From assembly GCA_037043455.1 (NCBI GenBank), contig JAWPHD010011014.1, positions 1 to 64,000 on the forward strand: a DNA stretch of 64,000 nt. The letters run 5' to 3'. Shown piece by piece: positions 1 to 9,834 of this stretch. The translations under genes and the position numbers were made by a program. The notes beneath the pieces are model-generated. The model was given only the letters and a program-made list of their open reading frames with translations. It searched no databases and had not been told where the DNA came from. The DNA comes from Cyrtodaria siliqua. Taxonomy: Eukaryota > Mollusca > Bivalvia > Adapedonta > Hiatellidae. The first letter of the stretch is position 1. Each line of letters begins with the position of its first letter.

Positions 1-1033
1 CTAGTCTGTTATCGCCAATGTGTGAACTGCTAATGGCATTTAAAAATGTGTCTTTCATAAAACCTTTACCTTTAAAACACAAGCCATTATCTCGCAATAA
101 GTGTTACATGTAAGCGGAAATCTGGCAAGTATCCAATAACGCCAGCTGGGTCATACAAGTGCACTGATAGAATGCGTCGAATTCGGTCACCAATGCATGC
201 CATCTAAATGAGAGCATGATACATGCAGGGGCCCGCTGTATTTAACACGCTTACTTGCAAGGAAAGAAAGGATTATCCAAATGAATTACAAAGTGAAAAT
301 ATGCATTTACAAAACTTTACACCCTATATGAGCTCGCCAGTATAAATTCGGAAATGATCATAATTAATGGCAATATAAAGCAGTATATGCTCACGTTACG
401 AGACAAAGCATCCAGGCATAACACAAATCTTCAAAAATCTGATTAATTTGAAAGCATCGTGAATAGAAAGTATGGCGGAATACTTATTAACATCAGATCA
501 TTAAGCTATTGCAAACTAATAGAGAAAATGACTTAAAGGGAAGAAACGACTCAGTATTTTACTGAACCTGAACAATAACAGACCGATCTGTATAACTTTT
601 TGACCGGAAGAGAATGTATAGGCTTGCGCAGGCGCAATTAAAAGAACATTACAATATCAGATCTAGCTTACAAAACAGAGTGGTCCCTCCAAATAACTCT
701 GGCTAATAACGAATATTTGCCCGTATTCCTTGTCAATTCCGTAAACCAATGAAAATCAATTTTTCAAACACTGAAACAATGGCTTACCGCGCTTGTGGTC
801 CGTGTCTTCTAAATAAAAACAGACTGTGATTGGTCAAAAAAAAGTCTAGGGAATCCGAGACTAATGGTTACCGATGTGAAGTCATGGAATAGATAAAATA
901 ATGACTGAAATAAAACAACGTGAAAATTCAAACATAAATATGTTTTCTTCAAAATGGAACATTTAATACATATGTGTCTAATTATTTTTTAAAATTATGA
1001 CTGACATTTGGCGGGAAAAACAACTGTAAAAGT

Positions 1034-1073
<40 letters not shown>
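1034..1073 (+). repeat. Poly-G tract, 40 nt
   Basis: An uninterrupted run of 40 G. Such runs can form G-quadruplexes and are also prone to assembly or sequencing length error. Confidence 0.95.
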
Positions 1074-1075
<2 letters not shown>

Positions 1076-1209
1076 GGGTGTCAATTCAGAGCTAGAAACT
1101 TCTCATTGGATTTGCTATGAATAGAAGTTCTTCATTAAATGTCACTTGCATTTGTGTAGTCTTCGAAGGCATGGGGTAAAAGCTGCAGTGGAGTCTTGGA
1201 GTGATTTGA

Positions 1210-1335
1210 TTTTGTTTGTTTGTATGGTGTTTTACGTCATTTTCAATACCTGCAAAGTGATAGATGACGGTCGATTTTTTGTTGTGGAGGCAGACCACCC
1301 ACTTTTCCTGGGTAGAACCAGTACTGTACACCTCC
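1210..1335 (-). repeat. SINE-like 3' fragment
   Basis: Its reverse complement matches the 3' part of the SINE at 45974-46190. Shared words include GACGGTCGATTT, CCTGGGTAGAACCAGTA and a GTTTGTTTG run. No tRNA-like head is visible here. Confidence 0.5.
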
Positions 1336-2769
1336 CGCCATCCGTTTTCATAATTTGAATTGCTTTTTATATAATTCACAAAAAATGACGCCAAAATCTC
1401 ATTCCAAAAGTGAAGCTCAATCCAACTTTAACAACTACCCCACCATATTTGTATGTGGTAGACTGATCATTATGTGACATGAACTATGAATGAATGCTTT
1501 ATAACATCTTGTAAGTTAAGTATACTTCCCAGATTATGGTTCCATAATCATATTATGGATACAATATCATCTCATAAAGTTGGTGACTGTTTATCAGTGA
1601 GCAATAATAATATACAGCTGAGCAATGTTGAACACTGACTCACTGCAAGGGTCATCAACAAGTGTTTATTTCGACAAGTGAATTAAGACATAGATTTCTT
1701 AATTCACTGTTTTGACAACCTGCTGGGAGAATAACAGTACTGGTAATGTGTATATCAAGATGTGTCTGCAGACTGGGTAGTATCAGTTTAAAGTACCAGC
1801 TGATAAAAAGAGGACATTCACTTTATATGGTTTGGAATTAAATGCAGAAGTGTATCATAACTTAATTTATCATAACTTAAGTTAGTCTAGTAATGCTGGT
1901 CATGCATATTTTAGCTGGTGTGTTTCAAAATTATTTGATGATTGCTGTGTTTAATTAGCATCAGTGATAGCCTGACAAGTAGCTAGTCTGGTCTGCCGTA
2001 ATCACTGTTCTAAAAGGTAACTGACAACACTGACCAGCAGAAACATTATACTTTAACATGTAGGGTAATACAGCATTGACCAGTGAAAGTATTTGTCAGA
2101 TAAGTATCTGTGTACAGAAAAATGCAAAGATCTCTAAAGCCAAAAAGGAAGTGAATTATATATGTTCAAATTTTCCACAAAAAAGCAACACAAACTGACT
2201 CCAAAAACTCGCTCCGAAAACTCACTCTAAAACTCACTCCAAAGCTTACTCCAAGAATCCACTCCAGATTTTAGCCCATGCCGTCTTCGCTGCAGATAAC
2301 AGCTCAGCGGGGATGTGATCTTATCAGTCACATTTTACTTCCATAGAAATAGGACAGTTTCACTGTATATCGGTAAAGATTTCATTTAGCTTTTGTGTGT
2401 CAGGGCTCTTGAATATATACATTTCTTATATATATAATAATCATGTGTGGGGTCAGTACATAAGTTGAACTTTTTTAATTAAACTAGATTTTTAGTACCT
2501 AAATAAAGCTAATAAAATAAGTGAACTCTGAAGACCCTTGGAATATGTATAATGACTGAATATGTATTGTAATGTAAACACCATCTTACATACATATATT
2601 AGTAGATATTCTTAAAAACACTCGAAACATTGTTTACTACTAATATTGGTCTTATACGATGTAATCTTTTGAATATTAATAATTAAGACTTCTTCATTGG
2701 GGGAGAGTTCGGGCTACAGAATTATAGACACTCTAACGAGGTCTTTGATTGGTCGAATGATGTTAGCTC

Positions 2770-3180
2770 ATCGCGTTAGGTTTCCATTGAGTAACGCGTA
2801 ATATGACATGCAAGTGCGACCGTTCTGGCCAGCTAGTTTCTAACATGTTAGAAAATGTTTTAACCGGACCAAGTAACGTGTTACTAAGAAATATAAAAAG
2901 ATCGGACAGGGAAGGTGGCATTCAAGGACAGTCAACCACAAAACACAGAAACAAACACGCAAACAGACAAACAAGTAGGCAAAAGCAATAATAAATGCAA
3001 AGGACATCACAAACACAAAAGGGTTGACAATAGGGCTACCGCCTTGGAAATCGAGAGTAACGCGTTAGAAAACTAACAATAATCGCTTATTTTCATTTGA
3101 ACACATAAGGAAAATCTCATCTCTAACGCGTTAGAAAATCGGGAGTAACGCAATAGAGATGGAATAAGTAACGCGTTACA
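2770..3180. repeat. Cluster of TAACGCGTTA palindromes, interrupted by a PLE tail
   Basis: Exact TAACGCGTTA palindromes lie at 3058-3067, 3124-3133 and 3169-3178. Near copies occur at about 2771-2779, 2792-2800, 2842-2853, 2872-2882 and 3145-3153, often followed by GAAAA. The PLE tail at 2887-3050 splits the cluster. Confidence 0.7.
2887..3050 (-). mobile_element. Penelope-like element (family 1) 3' tail fragment
   Basis: The reverse complement matches the 3' tail shared by the other family-1 copies: CCAAGGCGGTAGCCCTATTG, a GTTTGTCTGTTTGCGTGTTT run, and the end GATCTTTTTATATTTCT. Only the last 160 bp are present. Confidence 0.8.
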
Positions 3181-3189
3181 TTTGGACTT

Positions 3190-3552
3190 ATGACACGAAT
3201 CGCCACTCATACTTATTTTTATGAATTAGGTAAATGCTGTATATTCTGTAGTTCTCTTGGAGATTTTGTTTTTTGTTTTATTTGAATGCACATTATATAA
3301 AGATCTGAGATCTACATTGATACTTTTCGAAAAACAGCAACATGTTCAAAACTATAGAATTATTTCAGTCGGAAAAAAGCAACAATTACGAAACTTAGTC
3401 ACATATGTATTTAAAGATTTTAAAAAAGAAAAAGTATTACCTGTGAAAACTCCCAATAACAAATATGTTTGTGTTTTTATTTTAACACGCTCCTTGCAAC
3501 TTAGAGTTATAATGTATCATGTATGTCATAATTCAGAGAGAAGCTGCTAAAC
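3190..3552 (+). pseudogene. Non-LTR retrotransposon (LINE) C-terminal remnant
   Basis: Two frames together read KCCIFCSSLGD then FECTLYKDLRSTL and a later NLVTYVFKDF. This is the Cys-rich segment and following helices seen at the C-terminus of LINE reverse transcriptases (compare 37836-38200). One frameshift lies near 3260. No RT motifs remain. Confidence 0.5.
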
Positions 3553-3849
3553 ACTATTATTGTAATACTTAAAATTTGCATAATCTAAAAACACTTGTTA
3601 CTAAAGAATAGCGCATTTCATGTTTGACATTGTTAGTTAATATAATATTGTATTTTAGAAAATGAATCTAAGTAATATTTATATTAGCACTGTCATAACG
3701 CCATTGATATATTAGAAATATTGGTTATGCAATTGTTTAACATTGTACTCAAGAGTCATATGTGACTTTTTGCATACTATGCATGCACTTTATAAGGCTT
3801 ATTTGGGATGACCTCGACCCAAATAGACCTATGACGGGGCTAATACAAG

Positions 3850-3904
3850 TTCTTCTTCTTCTTCTTCTTCTTCTTCTTCTTCTTCTTCTTCTTCTTCTTC
3901 TTCT
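3850..3904 (+). repeat. (TTC)n microsatellite
   Basis: About 18 uninterrupted TTC/CTT triplets. The poly-Leu ORF across it is an artefact. Confidence 0.95.
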
Positions 3905-4334
3905 ATTGATTCTATACATGCCTATATATACGTTATTGTTAATATATCAATACAATACAGTAGTTAGCCGATTTGATATAATATTTCACACTTTATTTCA
4001 CTCATGTGATTAAGATTTATTGCCCAGTAGATTGATCTGAATAACTACGTCAATATCGTATGGTGTGTTCCATAACAACGGATTTAATAATGTATGCGAT
4101 AAATATAAATTTATTGGTAAATGAATGTTTTTATGTAAACTTAATCTCTACCCGGATACCTGTAAATATACGAGTATATTCATTTATACTTAAGTGTCGT
4201 TATCACGGCAAAAGTTTATATAACGCATGAACCGTTATGCGAATTATCTTCTCAATTAGAATCAATCCACGTGACGCTCAGATATGCTGAATCATACATG
4301 TAGTTAGTTAGTGTATGACGTGTGTTTGTGACTA

Positions 4335-5558
4335 GTGTACCTGCACCACAACAAACATCTCCATACTTTTAACTTCTTGTCTTACTGCCGTTAAAGATCA
4401 CGTTAAACTATATTGTGATAAAACTAATGAAAACTCTGGGATTAATTTATTTTGGTCTATGAAAAGTTCAGGAGACGTTCTGGATAAAATTTTCAATAAA
4501 GGTCAAGTTTCATCAATAAGCACTTATAACTTCTCTACACTATATACAACCTTACCTCATCACGTTATTAAAGACAATCTAATATCTCTTATTCAAAAAA
4601 CATTCGCTAGAGAAAATACTACATTTTTGGCATGTAATAATATTAAAGCGTTTTTTACTAACGGCAGTTTAGACAATTATACTATGTGGACTTGCTATGA
4701 AGTTTGTGAAGCACTCATCTTCCTATTAGATAATATTTTCGTCAGGTATGGTACCACCGTTTATAGACAAATTGTTGGTATCCCTATGGGTACGAACTGT
4801 GCACCACTTGTCGCAGATTTGTTTTTATTTTGCTATGAAAGAGATTTCATGTTGTCTTTCACCAGATACCCAGGCAGATGTTATTGAAGCTTTTAATGAC
4901 ACCTCTCGGTATCTGGATGACATACTGAACATTGACAACCCTTTCTTTCCAACTATGGTTGATAATATTTATCCTAAAGAACTTCGGCTTAATAAAGAAA
5001 ATATATCTGATAATAACGCTTCTTTTCTTGATTTAGATCTCTCGATTGAAAATGGTAAAATAATTAGCAAAATCTATGACAAGAGAGATGTTTTAATTTT
5101 GACATTGTTAATTATCCCCACTTGGATGGGGATGTTCCCCGAGCAACTTCTTATTGGGTGTATCTATCTCAACTTATTCGTTTTTCTAGAGCTTGTACTC
5201 GAGTTGAGGACTTTAATATTCATAATCTTTGTATAACTAAAAAGTTACTTAATCAGGGTTACCGTTACCATAAACTTCGTAAAACCTTTGCAAAATTGTA
5301 TTATCGTAACCCTGATCTTCTTTCCAAATATAAATGTAATTTAAGGACTCTTCTGCGACAAGGACTATCACAACCTGACTTCTATGGTGATGTGAGTTAT
5401 AAGCTTCGTAAGATTCTTGGTCATGATCACTTTCATACTATCTTTGTTAAACTTGTTAAAAAGTTTATCAAAAGAGGTTATGACCCCATCATTTTGCAAC
5501 GTACTGCATGCTTGGTGGTGGACCCTTTTACAGTTCGCCACTATGCTTTCCTCTTTAA
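4335..5558 (+). pseudogene. Penelope-like reverse transcriptase, copy A (broken)
   Basis: The reading frame starts about 4335 (TNISILLTSCLTAVKDHV) and carries STYNFSTLYTTLPH, VGIPMGTNCAPLVADLFL and RYLDDILNID, the RT fingers, palm and YxDD motif of Penelope-like elements. It continues through YVSQLIRFSRAC-type and GYRYHKLRKTF blocks to the C-terminal ACLVVDPFTVRHYAFLF. At least two frameshifts (about 4866 and 5095) break it. The 5' end is truncated. The 3' end is interrupted at 5558 by the Kolobok insertion and resumes at 9189. No GIY-YIG endonuclease domain is visible downstream of RT in any copy here. Confidence 0.85.
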
Positions 5559-5707
5559 AGGGGCAAAATTCCCTACCCTGGTAGGGAGAGATTGGAGGAG
5601 TGGCTATCAAATTACACCAGCTATGCTGGGCTGTCAGTTACAGTGAATGAGTCTAAAAATAGCAATGTAAACAGCAGACGACATAAAACAATGTACTTAC
5701 AGATCAG

Positions 5708-7447
5708 CTAGGAGTAAAGTTTATCAATCCATTGACTCCAAATCATTTCTTTGAAACTATTTAATTTCCTTTTTTTTACTGGAACTGTGTATGTCATTTC
5801 AGGATTTCTTTTGTAGCTCATTACCCTAACTGATGATGATTCTCTGTTTACATGCTCATTCCAATCTAAAGTTGCTAAATTAATTCTTAACTTATAACTT
5901 GAAGCACCAAACACAATTCGTTTGTCCACATACTGCAGAAGGGCGTTGTTAAATGACTCTACATAGTGAGTATCCATACAATATATATATTTTTCAGCTT
6001 CTTTGTATACTGGCAAGTTTTTCAAAAAGTTAGTCAAAATTGCTACGGCTTTATCACATTTTAGAATAAATTTTGAACATTCATAATTCGGGTCAGATCT
6101 ACACCTTGAGCTTTGGAAGCAACTGTCATGATGACCTTGGTAATGTTCCACAAAGTTTAAAATATTTTCTCGTAATTTATCAGCATTGTTTTGACTATTT
6201 TTCATAGAATGGTAGATGTGAGTCCTTATTGCAGCTGCTTTGTCTGAAAGTTCCTCGTGCCAAAGTTCTCCATGGTTACATTTAAATCCTGATGTAATTT
6301 TTTTAGCTTGCTTTGCTATGGATTTAGTCATATGCCATGTGTCGATAGCATTCTGTGTCGGACTTCTTTCCTCTCGTACATATTTGGTAATCTGGTTGTT
6401 GTTGTCATGAGCATGGATATTGATTGGGCAATCATTCTCATCAAAGTATTCATAAATTCTTTTCACGCCAATAAGTTCATGCCGTTGAGAACAGGGGTAT
6501 TCTACTTTCTTTGATATTGTTTCAACATCTAAAACTTTCTTTGTCTCCTGTCCAATGCAGACAACATCACTAAATGTGGCATTTTTTCTCCAACAGTGCC
6601 TTGCATCAGTCAGGATGTTTATTCCGGTGACATCTTCATTTTCAGACAAGCCAGCTGCAGATGTTGCTATTTCTTCTTGCAATACTTGTTCCTTGGATCT
6701 GCTGATCGCACTGGAGACTACCTCTTCATATGATGTTTGCAGCTCTTTCATGTATTTATCGCCTATTTCACCAATATATGCTTCTTGGCAAAATTTATTT
6801 AAGTGGTTTGGTAACATACCAGAAGTAAAATAGCCATGAGCAATCCTTGCATTGACTAGAAATTTTCCCTGTTCTATGTGTGGTGAAGATGTCCATGAAA
6901 ATGAATGATTTGATTGTTCACATTCCATATTTAGAGAAAGTACATGGCGTATTCTTTTACTGTCTTTTATTTTAATATTGTTTTCACATTTAGATGCATG
7001 TGATTCAACCTGTGACACATGATTTTTCACGGAACTGACTGATCCAACAAACAGCTGTTCATCAACTGCATCATCTTTGTCTATGTACTGGTACATGTAT
7101 ACCGACTCATCTAAGTCTGCTGCATTATCTCCATTTCTTTCTGATGGAATGTTAGTGTTGATAAAAAAATCAAAAACCCTGTGTAAGAGCTCAAAAGTTG
7201 AAATTACATTGAATTTTCCCTCTCCAAGAAACAATTTCAATCTGTCCATTTTGTTGAGCAACTCCATTTTTTCATTTTCTGTCTTGTAATAATATTCTAT
7301 TCGTCCCCTTAGACTGCATTGTCTTTGTTTCTGTCGTTGATTAGATTCTTTTCTATCTTCTTTAAAACATGACGGATATGTCCTTGCTTGAAGTCTCATA
7401 GCATCCCGTATTCTATTTAATCCAGGCTGTTCAACAGGATTATCCAT
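5708..7447 (-). CDS. Kolobok-type transposase, 579 aa, intact
   Basis: A single ORF without stops or frameshifts. Motifs in order: ILTDARHCWRKNA (D281), CSQRHELIGVKRIYEYF, INIHAHDNN (D348), TWHMTKSIAK, CNHGELWHEELSDK, a Cys/His-rich SCFQSSRCRSDPNYECSK block (443-459), and YVESFNNALLQYVDKRI (E497). D281, D348 and E497 are the likely metal-binding DDE triad of an RNaseH-like fold (inferred from spacing and context). A basic KKRKL near the C-terminus could be a nuclear localisation signal. No N-terminal THAP domain is obvious in the first 100 residues. The start at 7447 is the first ATG in frame. It lies divergently next to the second ORF. Family assignment comes from recalled conserved blocks and the TTAA target. 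Confidence 0.88.
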   Translation of the reverse strand: MDNPVEQPGLNRIRDAMRLQARTYPSCFKEDRKESNQRQKQRQCSLRGRIEYYYKTENEKMELLNKMDRLKLFLGEGKFNVISTFELLHRVFDFFINTNIPSERNGDNAADLDESVYMYQYIDKDDAVDEQLFVGSVSSVKNHVSQVESHASKCENNIKIKDSKRIRHVLSLNMECEQSNHSFSWTSSPHIEQGKFLVNARIAHGYFTSGMLPNHLNKFCQEAYIGEIGDKYMKELQTSYEEVVSSAISRSKEQVLQEEIATSAAGLSENEDVTGINILTDARHCWRKNATFSDVVCIGQETKKVLDVETISKKVEYPCSQRHELIGVKRIYEYFDENDCPINIHAHDNNNQITKYVREERSPTQNAIDTWHMTKSIAKQAKKITSGFKCNHGELWHEELSDKAAAIRTHIYHSMKNSQNNADKLRENILNFVEHYQGHHDSCFQSSRCRSDPNYECSKFILKCDKAVAILTNFLKNLPVYKEAEKYIYCMDTHYVESFNNALLQYVDKRIVFGASSYKLRINLATLDWNEHVNRESSSVRVMSYKRNPEMTYTVPVKKRKLNSFKEMIWSQWIDKLYS

Positions 7448-7756
7448 GTTTTACTCTATTTCACTATTTGTTTTATTCTCAATTCCACTGTTTATCACAT
7501 TAAAATGGCACTTCTATGAACTTTACCGCCAAAATAAATGTAATATGATGACTAAACAGAAATCAATGCCATATATATTCACACTGTCAGCAAATAGTTC
7601 ATGATATATTAAGTTTGTGTTAAATGAAAATTAATTGCCAATTATAGTTTGTCTGGTGAAACAGTGTACTGATCAGGGATCAGTTCTGTGTATAACTTGG
7701 ATATTGTAAGAACATATTGTGCTGGGAATTACAATTTAAAATAATTATTGTTAGAA
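7448..7756. promoter_or_regulatory. Divergent intergenic region of the Kolobok element
   Basis: 309 bp between the start codons of the two divergent element ORFs. It is AT-rich with TATATATTCA-like words. By position it should hold both promoters; no specific element is asserted. Confidence 0.4.
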
Positions 7757-8425
7757 ATGGCTGGACATGATGAAGATAACAAAATAAGGAAGTACATAGT
7801 ATATATGACAAAGGAACAGAAGGACATTACTGAAGGAATATTCAATATTCATGGGTGGGATATAGAAGAACATAGTGGTGATTCTGATGTTCAATATGGA
7901 CATGATAGAGATGATTTATTATCAGGAACACACGTACATGAACAGTACTTATCCACAAACACAGATACAAATGTCCCATCTCAGAGTACTGCTAGGGTGG
8001 TTCACACGGTGCACAACAAAGACAAAGGTGTTCTACAAAATGCATGTGCCTCTCTACCCAGCCCAAATGATGTAGACAATCAAGGACATGACCAGAATGA
8101 ACACAATGATCATAACATTCCTTGCATACACTGTTTGAACCTTCCATGTGTAACTGCTTATCCGCAAGCATGGCTTGGAAGGGGCTTAGCTGCACGTCCT
8201 GGCAATAATGTCATTAGAAAAAGGCTTTACAAAAAGTTTTGGGTGATGTTGGACAGGCGAGGACTCTGGAGCAACCCTATTTATTTAGCAAGAAAACACC
8301 AGTCCATGAGTGAATCGCATGTAGAACTTACACAAAGAGAGATAATGCCAGAATGCGTTCTAAACCAAGTGAGACACTTGTATTCAAACCCTAAAGATGT
8401 ACCTTACATGGGACACTTCTGGTGA
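7757..8425 (+). CDS. Kolobok second ORF, 222 aa, Cys-rich P2X7-tail-like protein
   Basis: The first ATG is at 7757. The N-terminal half is acidic and His/Asp-rich. Residues 121-131 read IPCIHCLNLPC. Then come LYKKFWVMLDRRGLWSNP (157-174) and REIMPECVLNQVRHLY (194-209), ending YMGHFW. The arrangement C-x2-C-x4-PC, a basic aromatic segment, then a C-terminal Cys before (V)..R..Y resembles the zinc-binding cytoplasmic ballast domain of P2X7 receptors, which also occurs in transposon-encoded accessory proteins of invertebrates (from memory). It may bind DNA or assist transposition (inference). The final codons lie in the first unit of a 75-bp tandem repeat. Confidence 0.75.
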   Translation: MAGHDEDNKIRKYIVYMTKEQKDITEGIFNIHGWDIEEHSGDSDVQYGHDRDDLLSGTHVHEQYLSTNTDTNVPSQSTARVVHTVHNKDKGVLQNACASLPSPNDVDNQGHDQNEHNDHNIPCIHCLNLPCVTAYPQAWLGRGLAARPGNNVIRKRLYKKFWVMLDRRGLWSNPIYLARKHQSMSESHVELTQREIMPECVLNQVRHLYSNPKDVPYMGHFW

Positions 8426-8626
8426 ATTATACATATATGGATACTCAAAACACCAAGACAATACTGTTATCGTTACCTTACATTTGGGACACTTCTGGTG
8501 AATTATACATATATGGATACTCAAAACACAAAGACAATACTGTTATCGTTACCTTACATGGGACACTTCTGCTGAATTATACATGTATGGATACTCAAAA
8601 CACCCAGACAATAATGTTATCGTTAA
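8401..8626 (+). repeat. 75-bp tandem repeat, three units, starting inside the second Kolobok ORF
   Basis: Units start at about 8401, 8475 and 8551. Each holds ACCTTACAT, GGGACACTTCTG, a TATGGATACTCAAAACAC run and TTATCGTTACC. The first unit includes the last codons and stop of the ORF, so the array duplicates the ORF 3' end. Confidence 0.88.
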
Positions 8627-9188
8627 AGGTACTTTATTCTACTTTCTTTCTTTTGAACATCTTAAACCTTATTATAATAATCAACAGGCAATATATATAC
8701 CTCTCTGCAACATGAATGAAATGTTCCAAGTTAAAGAAAGATAAGTTTATTATATAAAACAAGTTCAGGATTAAAATAACTGTAATACTATTTTCTTCAA
8801 GTGTTCATACATTTTCCATTCAGGTTTCTCCAGCTGTAATGTAACAACTACCTAACTACTGCATGTCGTCTGCTGTAAACACTACTACGTGTATTTATGT
8901 ACACTTCTCAGTTCATGACCCCACAGGCTCCTCCCTCATATTTTCAAATTTCTGTCAGTTGGGTTTAAATAAACTTTGAAACTAGGAATAATAAATGCTT
9001 TTACACAAATATTGTTTTACCAATACATGTGTTTAATATCAGTGTACTTCTGTGCCAAATATATATTTTTTTTATGAGGTGGAATTTTCAAGATTTTGGA
9101 AAAGGACTCCCTGATGTAACCATGTATAAATTTAAATGAAAAACCTGCCCCAGCTCCATCTCGTGGCTTTTATACGGCAGTTGCCCCT

Positions 9189-9745
9189 TTAATTGTACGA
9201 TGACCGGACAGGCTGTGGACCCTATGATGACGTCTACCTAAAGCCCATTGGGACGGTGGCGTTTGATGTTTGTCCATGATCTTTCTTGTCGTGCCCTTAA
9301 TGGTGTACTGCTATGGCGTCTGCCAAGTCATTGAGTACCTTCATTGTGGCTTTCTAGGCTATTGTTTTTTTGTATTATATTTACACGAGCATATTTGTGT
9401 TTTACATATATTGCCTATTGATGCTGCCTTGTTGGTTAGAGATTAGATCATGGCGTGGACTTCTTTATTTACACTGTCCTTTTTTTATGGGATGACAGAA
9501 GGGTAAGTGTGAGGTTTGGTGCACTCTAGAACCGGTTTAAACCCCCAGTGGCCTACTTTGCCACTGACCGTTCCAAGGCGGTAGCCCTATTGTCAACCCT
9601 TTTGTGTTTGTGATGTCGTTTACTTTTATTATTACTTTTGCCTTCTTGTTTGTCTGTTTCCATGTTTGTTTCTGTGTTTTGTGGTTGACTGTCCCCCTTG
9701 AATGTTACTTTCCCTGTCCGATCTTTTTATATTTCTTTTGTGTAG
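9189..9745 (+). mobile_element. PLE copy A, 3' end after the Kolobok insertion
   Basis: It resumes in TTAATTGTACGATGACC, encoding the RT C-terminus (NCTMTGQAVD..MMT then stop) and the family-1 3' tail to GATCTTTTTATATTTCT. Together with 4335-5558 it reconstitutes one insertion. The uninterrupted copy at 17520-18283 shows the same junction without the insert. Confidence 0.88.
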
Positions 9746-9834
9746 TACATCTATACAGAATAATGCAATATACATGTGGATTTTTAGTCCTATCTATATG
9801 ACATGAAGTGTATTCTAGTCATTCAAAACATGGA

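Larger units (their letters stand above)
1..2640. other. Non-coding stretch without recognisable gene
   Basis: Short ORFs only, none resembling a known family. It holds a 40-nt poly-G run, a SINE-like fragment (1210-1335) and a low-complexity run of CACTCCAAA-like words (about 2190-2270). It is either an intron of the chitin synthase gene or intergenic. Confidence 0.6.
5559..9188. mobile_element. Kolobok-type DNA transposon, apparently complete, inserted in a PLE
   Basis: A 3,630-bp element with terminal inverted repeats AGGGGCAA/TTGCCCCT and TTAA duplicated on both sides (5555-5558, 9189-9192). It carries an uninterrupted transposase ORF on the minus strand and a second ORF on the plus strand, divergent from a shared 309-bp gap. 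TTAA targeting plus the transposase motifs place it with Kolobok rather than piggyBac. Just inside the left end CCCTACC-CT-GGTAGGG forms a hairpin. The PLE copy at 17520 supplies the empty-site sequence. Confidence 0.88.

Noticed and set aside
3762..4013. Poly-leucine ORF
   Set aside because: Created by the TTC/CTT microsatellite.
6308..7289. Plus-strand ORFs of 68-92 codons
   Set aside because: Shadows of the Kolobok transposase on the opposite strand.
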